From contig CAWIGZ010000006.1 of assembly GCA_963835825.1 (NCBI GenBank), positions 1 through 64,000 of the forward strand: a stretch of 64,000 nucleotides of DNA. The letters are read 5' to 3'. The notes under the pieces are model-generated. The model ran no database searches. It worked only from the letters and a program-made list of their open reading frames with translations, and had not been told where the DNA came from. The DNA is from JADGRB01 sp963835825. GTDB taxonomy: Bacteria > Myxococcota_A > Polyangia > Fen-1088. Positions 39,741 through 46,892 of this stretch are shown piece by piece. Both the position numbers and the translations under genes were made by a program. Numbering within the stretch: position 1 is the stretch's first letter; the number at the start of each line of letters is the position of its first letter.

Positions 39741-40739
39741 ATGGCAACCATGGGTCAGCAATTTGGGGTTCGGAGGGTCTACGAGACCGCTCCGAAGGGT
39801 GGCGACAGCGTATCCGTCAGGCTGAGCGATCGGGAGGTCCAGCTCGGCAGCCGTGAGTTCGCCCTTTACGAAAAACTGGCGGAACGGGTCCCGAGCGTCC
39901 AGTCGGAGAAGGAGATCGCGGCGGATCTGGGGATGGACGACGCCCGTCTTCGCCGCCTGGCGACGGCGCTGGAGGGCGCGGGGCTCCTCTATCGCCAGGA
40001 TGCCGTTCCGCCGACGTTGAGCGGCGTCGAGCTGCACACGCTTTTCAACAAGCTGTTGCCGAGCTGGCTCGACGAGGCGTTCTCGCATCCGTTCTGGGAG
40101 CGGATGACCAGCGGGAACGGCTCGCGCCGGATGTACTCGGGCTGGCTCATCGAGCTCTATCACTACACGCGGAACGCCAACCGCCACATGCCGCTCTCCT
40201 GCGCCCACACCAAGGAGAAGGCGATCAAGAACATGCGCGCCAAGCACTACGCGGAGGAGTGGAACCACTACCACTACTTCTTGAAAGCGCTCAAAGCGCT
40301 CGGATTCAGCGAGGAGAGCGTGGTGAATTCGGTGCCGCTCCCCATGTCGCTGGCGCTGTCGAACTTCATGCGCCAGGCCGCGCGCGAGGACATCCTGGCC
40401 TACTCGATCTGCTCGGCCGTCCTCGAGGGGACCACCGTCAACCGCGGCGCCTACAACCCGTACTACGAAAAGTGCGCCGAGCTCTACAAGCTGCCGCCCG
40501 AGTCCATCGCGCCGATCTACGCGCACCTCGATCTCGACGTGCAGTACCAGCACTCCGACCTGTTCCTCGACATCCTCAACACCGTCAAGACGATCCCGGC
40601 GGCGCGCGCCGGGCGGGTCCTCGAGTACGGTCACCAGCTCGTCGAGCACATCTGGCTCTGGACGGACAGCATCGAGAAGTATTACGGCGTCGAATCGAAC
40701 GCGATGCCGCGGCCAAGATTCAGCAAGTTGCTCGACTAG
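39741..40739 (+). CDS. PqqD-like plus heme-oxygenase-like putative diiron enzyme (HDO1)
   Basis: A 332-residue protein. Residues about 20-90 form a small winged-helix-like domain (VSVRLSDREVQLGSREFALY, then EIAADLGMDDARLRRLATAL, EGAGLL) reminiscent of PqqD-type peptide-recognition domains. Residues about 100-320 match the iron-containing redox enzyme (TENA/PqqC, heme-oxygenase-like) family. Candidate metal ligands are E138 and H141 (LIELYHYTRN), E172/E173 and H176 (YAEEWNHYHY), and the late YGHQLVEHIW segment. It has the same length and layout as the next gene, 12 bases away, so the two are probably partners. Likely an O2-dependent oxidase or decarboxylase on a peptide or acyl substrate. Confidence 0.85.
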   Translation: MATMGQQFGVRRVYETAPKGGDSVSVRLSDREVQLGSREFALYEKLAERVPSVQSEKEIAADLGMDDARLRRLATALEGAGLLYRQDAVPPTLSGVELHTLFNKLLPSWLDEAFSHPFWERMTSGNGSRRMYSGWLIELYHYTRNANRHMPLSCAHTKEKAIKNMRAKHYAEEWNHYHYFLKALKALGFSEESVVNSVPLPMSLALSNFMRQAAREDILAYSICSAVLEGTTVNRGAYNPYYEKCAELYKLPPESIAPIYAHLDLDVQYQHSDLFLDILNTVKTIPAARAGRVLEYGHQLVEHIWLWTDSIEKYYGVESNAMPRPRFSKLLD

Positions 40740-40751
40740 TAAGGGGATCCC

Positions 40752-41750
40752 ATGCAGACGCAACTACCTGTTTTGAAGCGCACGGCCAAGGTCGTGCGAC
40801 GCGACGCCGACAAGCTGGCCATCGAGTACATGGGTCAGGAGGTGACGCTCGAAGGCGCCGCGGCGCGGCTGCTCGACAAGATGCTCCCTTATCTCGACGG
40901 CTCGAACGGCGTGGGGAGCATCGCCGAGCGGATCGCGGAGTCGCCCAAGCGGGTCCAGTCGCTGTCGCAGCAGCTCGGTCAGACCGGCGTGCTGGCGTTC
41001 AAGGACGACGACGGCGAGCGGATGACCGGGGAGCAGTTCTACGAGCTCCACCGCAAGTACGTGACGCACTGGCTGCAGCCCATCTACGACCACCCGTTCT
41101 GGGAGAAGGTCGTCACCGGCAAGGCGTCGCGCGCCCAGGTGCTGGGGTTCGCCTTCGAGAAGTACCACTACATCGAGGGGGCGTTCGAGCACATGGCCAT
41201 CGCGGCCGCCAACGCGACGCCGGAGATGATGCCGCACCTCGCGCGGCACTTCATCGAGGAATACAACCACGGCGACATCTACCGCAAGGGGCTGCGCAGC
41301 CTCTTCCCCGACGACACCGTGCTGCGCTCGCAGCCGCTGCCGAGCACGCGCGCGCTGGTGAACTTCCTCAGCGAGTCGGCGGCGCGCAACTCGTTCGGCT
41401 ACTACGCCGGCAACGAGCTCCTGCAGATGACGGAGAACACCGGGGACGACAAGGATTCGAGCTCCATCGACGATTTCTACGCGGCGATGCGCAAGCACTA
41501 TCCGTACACCGACAAGGTGATCGACTCGTTCATCGCGCACACCAACGCCGACCAGAAGCTGGGGCACGAGAACGTCTTCCTGGAGATGTGCCAGAGCATC
41601 CCGCCGCTGACCCGGGCCGAGGTGGACGACGCGCTCAATATCGTCCGCTCGATGGCCGAGCACCTCTATCTGTTCATGGACGGGATCGACACGTTCTACG
41701 CCCGCTTTCCGACCATGCCGCGCGCTCCGAGCGATCTGCTCTCAGAGTAG
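40752..41750 (+). CDS. PqqD-like plus heme-oxygenase-like putative diiron enzyme (HDO2)
   Basis: Also 332 residues; ribosome site AAGGGGA before the ATG. The N-terminal domain (LAIEYMGQEVTLEGAAARLL, DKMLPYLDG, SIAERIAESPKRVQSLSQQL, GQTGVLAF) resembles PqqD more clearly than that of HDO1. The catalytic domain has E136/H139 (FAFEKYHYIEGAFEH), E169/E170/H173 (HFIEEYNHGDIYRKGLRSL) and a late RSMAEHLYLFMDG segment. Paralogous to HDO1 but well diverged, suggesting consecutive or heteromeric steps. A PqqD-like domain is expected to bind the leader of a ribosomal peptide; the two small peptide genes nearby are the obvious candidates. Confidence 0.86.
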   Translation: MQTQLPVLKRTAKVVRRDADKLAIEYMGQEVTLEGAAARLLDKMLPYLDGSNGVGSIAERIAESPKRVQSLSQQLGQTGVLAFKDDDGERMTGEQFYELHRKYVTHWLQPIYDHPFWEKVVTGKASRAQVLGFAFEKYHYIEGAFEHMAIAAANATPEMMPHLARHFIEEYNHGDIYRKGLRSLFPDDTVLRSQPLPSTRALVNFLSESAARNSFGYYAGNELLQMTENTGDDKDSSSIDDFYAAMRKHYPYTDKVIDSFIAHTNADQKLGHENVFLEMCQSIPPLTRAEVDDALNIVRSMAEHLYLFMDGIDTFYARFPTMPRAPSDLLSE

Positions 41751-41762
41751 TAGGCCGCCGGC

Positions 41763-42353
41763 TTGTCCTCGGGGCCGCTCACGTACGGAGAGGCCGAGTT
41801 CCGCCGTATTCGGGAGCTCGGTGGCGGCGGGCCGTTCGAGTCGCCCGAGGATCTGCGGCGCGTCCTCGACGGAATCGGTTACCTCGAGGACTGGCGGAGC
41901 GCTTACCGCGTTCAGTCGGTCCGCTCGTCGCTGTACGCCCCCAAGATCACCTGTATCGACTCCGCCATCCTCGCCTACGGCCTGCTCGAGCTGCTGTTCA
42001 GCAACGTCAAGCGGCGCCTGCTGGCCATCCACCGCATCGATCCCGTCTCAGGCGAGGAGTGCGGACACTGCGTGGCGCTGCACTGGAACGACGCGGGGAA
42101 GGTCGGCTCGTTCGCCAAGTCCAACTATCCGGGCCTCGGCCACCGGGAGGCCGTCTTCGACGACGAGATGGCCGTCGCCGCCGACTACGCCAAGGCCTAC
42201 GTCAAGATGGGCTTCCAGCCGCTCTACTTCGGCGTCACGACGCTGGAGGAGGCGGCGCCCGACATCGACTGGAGAAACTCGATGGAAGATCTGAGCGTGC
42301 TGTCGGAGCGGATCCAGGCCTCCTACGCCTACGCGTTCTCCACCGCCAGGTGA
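41763..42353 (+). CDS. Cys/His transglutaminase-like protein
   Basis: A 196-residue product from a TTG 12 bases after HDO2. A catalytic-type Cys (C64 in LYAPKITCIDSAILAYGLLE) and a His (H102 in EECGHCVALHWNDAG) are followed by VGSFAKSNYPGLGHRE, giving a Cys-His-Asn/Asp order as in transglutaminase/papain-like folds. I recognise the fold pattern rather than a named family. In the cluster it could cleave or cross-link a peptide. It sits 7 bases before the ligase gene, in the same operon. Confidence 0.65.
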   Translation: MSSGPLTYGEAEFRRIRELGGGGPFESPEDLRRVLDGIGYLEDWRSAYRVQSVRSSLYAPKITCIDSAILAYGLLELLFSNVKRRLLAIHRIDPVSGEECGHCVALHWNDAGKVGSFAKSNYPGLGHREAVFDDEMAVAADYAKAYVKMGFQPLYFGVTTLEEAAPDIDWRNSMEDLSVLSERIQASYAYAFSTAR

Positions 42354-42360
42354 TCGCAAG

Positions 42361-43971
42361 ATGACGACCCGCTTCGAAGACGTCCCCGCGCTGCTGGATG
42401 GTCTGGCCCGTCTCCCTCCGGAACGCCCGGCGCTCACGTTCTACAAGGGCAAGACGCGCGCCGGCCGCTGGACGTACGGCCAGCTGCTCGGCGCCGTCGA
42501 TCGATTCACCCGGCGGCTGCGGGACGACCTCGGCGTGCGACAGGGCGATCGGGTGGCCGTCCTCGCACCCAACCGGCTGGAGGTCCCGGCCCTCTTTCTC
42601 GCGGCGATGCGGCTCGGCGCCGCGGTGGTTCCGCTCAATCCGACGACCCCGCCCACGGACTGGGACTACATCCTGGCGCACTCGGAGGCGCGCCTCGTCT
42701 TCGGCGCGCGCGAGCTGCTCGACCGGCTCGTCAGGCGCCCCGACGTCGTCTGTCCCTTCGAGGACGAGCCGGCTCCGGCCGACGGCGGCGCCGCGGCGGC
42801 ACCGGTGGGCGCGGCGGCCGCCGGTGCCGGGTCGCTGGCGAACCAGATGGCCATCGTCCTTTACACCTCCGGGACCACCGGCAACCCGAAAGGGGTCGCG
42901 CTCGGTCAGGGGAGCCTGCTCGCCAACGCCTGGAGCATGGCGGTCAACTTCCGCTTCGAGGACGAGACGCAGCTCGCGGTGCTGCCGCTCTACCACGCGC
43001 ACGCTCTGGGCTTCGGCCTCATGACCACGCTGACCACCGGCGGGCACCTCGTCTTCATGGAGCGATTCGATCCGTTCGCCTGGGGCGAGGTCCTGCGGCT
43101 CGAGTCGGTGACCTTGACCAGCGTGGTTCCGACGCTGCTGCAGCCGCTCCTGCAGATCGGCGTGCGCGCCGACAAGGTCTCCAAGCTGCGCGCGGTCCTC
43201 GTCTCTTCCGCGCCGCTGACCGCCACCTTGGCGCGTGACTTCGAGGAGAAGACCAAGCTCCGCCTGCTGCAGGGCTGGGGGCTCTCCGAATACACCAACT
43301 TCGCCTGCTGCCTGCCGGCCGCTCTGGCCGAGGAGGAGCGACGGCGGCTGCTTTACGGCGGCGAGCTGACCTGCATCGGGAGCCCGCTGCCGGGAACCGA
43401 GGTGAAGGTCGTCGGCCCCGACGGGGCGACGCTGCCGGCCGATCAGCGCGGTGAGCTCTGCGTCCGCGGCCACAGCACGATGCTTTCGTACTTTCGCGAC
43501 GAAGGGGCGACCGCGGCCACGCTCGGCGCAGACGGTTGGCTGCGAACGGGCGACGAGGGGTTCTTTCAGCAGACCGCCGGCGGCGGGGCGGCGTTCTTCA
43601 TCACCGGGCGGCTCAAAGAGACCATCATCCGCGACGGCGACAAGTTCAGCCCGCTGGCCATCGAGCGGCGGATCGTCAGCGACCTGCCCGAGCTCGAGGG
43701 GCGGTTGGTCGCGCTCGGCTTCCCGCACGACGTGCACGGCGAGGAGATCGGGCTCTACATCGAAAACGAAGAGCTCGACGACGAGCTCCGCGCCCGCCTC
43801 ACCAAGGTGGTGGGCGAGATGCCGCTCGACGCGCGCCCCAAGGTCGTCCTCTACGGTACGACGCCGATTCCTCGCACGCACACGGGCAAGATCCAGCGAC
43901 GCAAGCTGCACGCCGCCTTCGCCCCGTTTCGAACCTCTCGCGGCGCGCTCCGGATCGAGCGCGTCGCCTAG
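42361..43971 (+). CDS. AMP-forming acyl-CoA/acyl ligase
   Basis: A 536-residue ANL-superfamily enzyme. Motifs: IVLYTSGTTGNPKGVALGQG (P-loop, from about residue 164), LPLYHAHALGFGLMTTLTTG, LRLLQGWGLSEYTNFACC, RGELCVRGHSTMLSYFRDEG, WLRTGDEGFF, FITGRLKETIIRDGDKFSP (hinge) and HTGKIQRRKLHA with the catalytic Lys. It would adenylate a carboxylate and transfer it to CoA or an amine. No carrier-protein gene lies nearby, so the acceptor may be CoA or the peptide. Its stop lies 3 bases from the convergent stop of peptide 1. Confidence 0.92.
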   Translation: MTTRFEDVPALLDGLARLPPERPALTFYKGKTRAGRWTYGQLLGAVDRFTRRLRDDLGVRQGDRVAVLAPNRLEVPALFLAAMRLGAAVVPLNPTTPPTDWDYILAHSEARLVFGARELLDRLVRRPDVVCPFEDEPAPADGGAAAAPVGAAAAGAGSLANQMAIVLYTSGTTGNPKGVALGQGSLLANAWSMAVNFRFEDETQLAVLPLYHAHALGFGLMTTLTTGGHLVFMERFDPFAWGEVLRLESVTLTSVVPTLLQPLLQIGVRADKVSKLRAVLVSSAPLTATLARDFEEKTKLRLLQGWGLSEYTNFACCLPAALAEEERRRLLYGGELTCIGSPLPGTEVKVVGPDGATLPADQRGELCVRGHSTMLSYFRDEGATAATLGADGWLRTGDEGFFQQTAGGGAAFFITGRLKETIIRDGDKFSPLAIERRIVSDLPELEGRLVALGFPHDVHGEEIGLYIENEELDDELRARLTKVVGEMPLDARPKVVLYGTTPIPRTHTGKIQRRKLHAAFAPFRTSRGALRIERVA

Positions 43972-43974
43972 ACC

Positions 43975-44133
43975 TTACTCGGCGAGGACGCCGCGCGGGC
44001 GGACCGGAACTTCCAGCTTCCGGATCTCGATCTTGAATTCGCCGGCATCATCGCTCGTGGCGGGCGCAGGCGCGCCGTCGCTCGGGATGATGGTGTCCTT
44101 GGTGTCGGTGGTCTGGTTCTTGTTGGCGTCCAT
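43975..44133 (-). CDS. Small peptide 1, RiPP-precursor-like
   Basis: A 52-residue, Cys-free peptide beginning MDANKNQTTDTKDT. The start ATG has AGGGGAG at 6-base spacing. The C-terminal 22 residues (ending KLEVPVRPRGVLAE) are identical to those of peptide 2 (48783), while the N-terminal parts share only the first five residues and general Asp/Thr/Gly/Ala-rich character. No signal peptide or membrane segment. It is the last gene of the minus-strand run and converges on the HDO/ligase operon. A short, soluble peptide with a second copy, near PqqD-like enzymes, is what a RiPP precursor looks like; not proven. Confidence 0.8.
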   Translation of the reverse strand: MDANKNQTTDTKDTIIPSDGAPAPATSDDAGEFKIEIRKLEVPVRPRGVLAE

Positions 44134-44154
44134 GTGAGCTCCCCTCGGTGGTTT

Positions 44155-44166
44155 TGGAATTCTAAC
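44155..44166 (-). promoter_or_regulatory. Shared element upstream of peptide 1
   Basis: GGTTAGAATTCC on the minus strand, 22 bases before the start codon. The same element with one change (GGTAAGAATTCC) lies upstream of peptide 2. The otherwise unlike upstream regions make a regulatory role possible. Confidence 0.35.
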
Positions 44167-44212
44167 CAATCCACAAACGCGGTGGCGGCCGTTTTCTTCC
44201 CCGGGCGTCGTT

Positions 44213-45799
44213 TCAGCCGACGGCGCTCGCCGGAACCCGTGCCGACGCCAGCCGGGCCAGCGGCAACTCCAGGGCGTCCGCCAGAGCCGTGGCGCTCGCC
44301 TCGATGATGTTCTGCGACACGCCGATGGTGCTCCAGCGCTCTTCGCCGCGGGCCGCCTCGATGAGAACGCGGGTCTTGGCGCCGGTCGCCGCGTCAGGAT
44401 CCAGGATTCGGACCTTGTAGTCGGCCAGGTGGACGTCGCGCAGCGACGGAAAGTGGGGGTTGAGCGCCTTGTGAAACGCGCCGTCGAGGGCGTGAACCGG
44501 CCCCGCGCCCTCGGCGACCTCGTGAACGATCTCGTCGCCGATCTTCAGCTTCACGGTCGCCTCGGCGAACATCGAGTTGCCGCGGCGCCGCTCCGAGATG
44601 ACGACCAGGTCGAGCACGTCGAACGGGGCGGCGTAGCCTGGCTGGCTGCGTCGTCCGAGCAGCTCGAACGAACCCTCGGCCGCTTCGAACTGGTAGCCCT
44701 GGCTCTCCAGCTCTTTGATGCGCTCGAGGACGCGCTTTTCGTTCCCCTGCACGTCGATCCCCAGCTCCCCGGCGCGCATGCGCACGTTGCCGCGGCCCGA
44801 CAGCTCGGAGACCACGATGTGGCGCCGGTTGCCGACCCGCTCGGGGACGATGTGCTCGTAGCTGGCGGGGATCTTCTCCACCGCCGCGACGTGCATCCCC
44901 CCTTTGTGGGCGAACGCCGAGTGCCCGACGTAGGGGGCGTGCGCCCGCGGGCGGATGTTGGCGATCTCGCTGACCGCGCGCGACAGCTCGGTGAGGCGCG
45001 CCAGGTTCTCCTCCGGCACGCAGCGCCGCCCCATCTTCAGCTGCAGGCCGGCGATGACCGAGATGAGGTTGGCGTTGCCGCAGCGCTCCCCCCAGCCGTT
45101 CATGGTCCCCTGCACCTGGGTGCACCCGGCCTCGATCCCGGCGAAGGCGTTGGCCACCGCGACGTCGCAGTCGTTGTGGGTGTGGATGCCGAGCGGCGTG
45201 GGGACCGCCTTTTTGACGGCGGCGACCACCTCGGTGATGGTCCCGGGCAGGCTCCCGCCGTTGGTGTCGCACATCGCGATCCAGTCGGCGCCGGCGCCCG
45301 AGGCGGCCTTGACCACCGCCAGCGCGTAGTCCGGATCGGCGCGGAAGCCGTCGAAGAAGTGCTCGCAGTCGAACACCACCTCGCGCCCCTTCTTCTTGAG
45401 GAAGGCGACGCTGTCCGCGACCATCGCCAGGTTCTCCTCCAGCGTGGTGCCGACGATCTTGGTGACGTGCAACGTCCAGGTCTTGCCGACCACGGCGACC
45501 GCCGGCGTCTCGGCCGCCACCATCGCCTGTAGAATCGGATCGCTGTCGGCGCGCCCGCCCGGCTTGCGGGTCATTCCGAACGCGGTCAGCTTGGCGTGGC
45601 GGAAGGTGACCGACTTGGCGCGCTGGAAGAACTCGACGTCCTTGGGGTTCGACCCGGGGTAGCCCCCTTCGATGTAGTGAATGCCGAAGCCGTCGAGCAG
45701 GCGGGCGATCTTGAGCTTGTCCTCCACGGAAAGGGAGAGACCCTCGCTCTGGGTCCCGTCGCGCAGCGTGCTGTCGAAGAGTTGAACGTTCATTTCCAT
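44213..45799 (-). CDS. cimA: Citramalate synthase (2-isopropylmalate-synthase family)
   Basis: A 528-residue HMGL-like enzyme. N-terminal VQLFDSTLRDGTQSEGLSLS carries the metal and pyruvate binding residues. Further motifs: HYIEGGYPGSNPKDVEFF, ADWIAMCDTNGGSLPGTITE, LGIHTHNDCDVAVANAFAGI and GTMNGWGERCGNANLISVIA. The GYPGSNPKD signature is that of CimA-type enzymes condensing pyruvate and acetyl-CoA to (R)-citramalate, with a C-terminal allosteric domain. This supplies 2-oxobutyrate for isoleucine. Its place between the zinc dehydrogenase and peptide 1 may mean it makes a branched acyl precursor for the cluster. The Met two codons in has better ribosome-site spacing. Confidence 0.9.
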   Translation of the reverse strand: MEMNVQLFDSTLRDGTQSEGLSLSVEDKLKIARLLDGFGIHYIEGGYPGSNPKDVEFFQRAKSVTFRHAKLTAFGMTRKPGGRADSDPILQAMVAAETPAVAVVGKTWTLHVTKIVGTTLEENLAMVADSVAFLKKKGREVVFDCEHFFDGFRADPDYALAVVKAASGAGADWIAMCDTNGGSLPGTITEVVAAVKKAVPTPLGIHTHNDCDVAVANAFAGIEAGCTQVQGTMNGWGERCGNANLISVIAGLQLKMGRRCVPEENLARLTELSRAVSEIANIRPRAHAPYVGHSAFAHKGGMHVAAVEKIPASYEHIVPERVGNRRHIVVSELSGRGNVRMRAGELGIDVQGNEKRVLERIKELESQGYQFEAAEGSFELLGRRSQPGYAAPFDVLDLVVISERRRGNSMFAEATVKLKIGDEIVHEVAEGAGPVHALDGAFHKALNPHFPSLRDVHLADYKVRILDPDAATGAKTRVLIEAARGEERWSTIGVSQNIIEASATALADALELPLARLASARVPASAVG

Positions 45800-45887
45800 G
45801 CTCCCGGGAGCGAGAATCTACGCGAGTCCTGCCTCGCCCACCACCGGGTGGAGCTGGTTGCCTCCCTCGCGGGACGGCGCGGGACCC

Positions 45888-46892
45888 TCAGTTTTCGAGG
45901 ACGACGCGGTACCGCACCTGGTTCTGACGCAGCCGCGTCAGGGCGGCGTTGGCTTCGGCCATGGGCATCCGCTGGATCTGGGGGGCGACGCCGTGGCGCA
46001 CCGCGAAGGCCAGCATCTCCCGAATGACCTTCCGGCTGCCGATGTCGCTGCCCGTGATCGACCGCTGCCCAGTGACGAGCAGCGAGGGCGGGAACTGGAT
46101 GACTCCCGGCGGCATTCCCAGCAGGCAGAGCGTCCCGTTGGCTCGCAGCGTCTGGAGATAGGTGGTCCAGTCCAGCCGGGCGTGAACGGTCGACAGCACC
46201 AGATCGAAGCGGCCGGCATGCTTGCGAATGTCCTTCGGATCGGTCGAACAGGCGAACTCGTGGGCCCCCATGGCCAGCGCCTCGTCCTTCTTGGCCGGCG
46301 ACGTCGAAAACGCGGTGGTCTCGGCGCCCAGGGCGCGCAGCATCAGGAGGGCCATGTGCCCGAGGCCGCCGATCCCGATCACCGCCACGCTGCTGGCGGC
46401 GTCGATCCCGAAGCGCCGCATCGGCGCGAAGACGGTCACGCCGCCACAGAGCAGCGGGGCGGCCACGGCGCTGTCCATGGCGTCGGGCAGGGCGAAGGCG
46501 AAGCGGCCGTCAAGGCGGATCCGGTCGGCCACGCCGCCGTGGTGTCCCATGCAGGTCGCCTGTTGTTTGCGACAGAGGTTCTCCTCGCCGCCCAGGCAGA
46601 GATCGCATTCGAGGCAGGCGCTGCGCTGCCAGCCGACGCCGACCCGCTGGCCGACGGTGAGGTGAGTGACCGCCGAGCCCGCGGCAGCCACCGTCCCGGC
46701 GATCTCGTGGCCGGGAACCAGCGGGTACTTGCTGCGCCCCCAGCCGTCGTCGATCAGGTGGATGTCGCTGTGGCACAAGCCGCAGTGGGAGATTTCGATC
46801 TCGACGTCCGTCGGCGCCAGCTCCTGCGGCTCGTACTCGAACGGCTCGAGCGCCCCTGCCTTGACGAGGGCGGCCTGCGCCTTGAACGCCAT
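45888..46892 (-). CDS. Zinc-dependent alcohol dehydrogenase
   Basis: A 334-residue medium-chain dehydrogenase. Catalytic zinc region ISHCGLCHSDIHLIDDGWG, then YPLVPGHEIAGTV. Structural zinc site CLECDLCLGGEENLC. Rossmann cofactor motif VAVIGIGGLGHMALLMLRAL. The CGLCHSDIH and MGHHGGVAD motifs are typical of the CinA/YahK-type aldehyde reductases that use NADP. The start ATG overlaps the stop of the upstream hydrolase by one base, so the two are coupled. It may reduce an aldehyde or oxidise an alcohol made by the hydrolase/ligase pair. Confidence 0.92.
   Translation of the reverse strand: MAFKAQAALVKAGALEPFEYEPQELAPTDVEIEISHCGLCHSDIHLIDDGWGRSKYPLVPGHEIAGTVAAAGSAVTHLTVGQRVGVGWQRSACLECDLCLGGEENLCRKQQATCMGHHGGVADRIRLDGRFAFALPDAMDSAVAAPLLCGGVTVFAPMRRFGIDAASSVAVIGIGGLGHMALLMLRALGAETTAFSTSPAKKDEALAMGAHEFACSTDPKDIRKHAGRFDLVLSTVHARLDWTTYLQTLRANGTLCLLGMPPGVIQFPPSLLVTGQRSITGSDIGSRKVIREMLAFAVRHGVAPQIQRMPMAEANAALTRLRQNQVRYRVVLEN

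Noticed and set aside
40259..42364. 701-codon plus-strand ORF spanning HDO1, HDO2 and the Cys/His gene
   Set aside because: Arg/Ala-rich frame shadow of three well-supported genes; no conserved motif.
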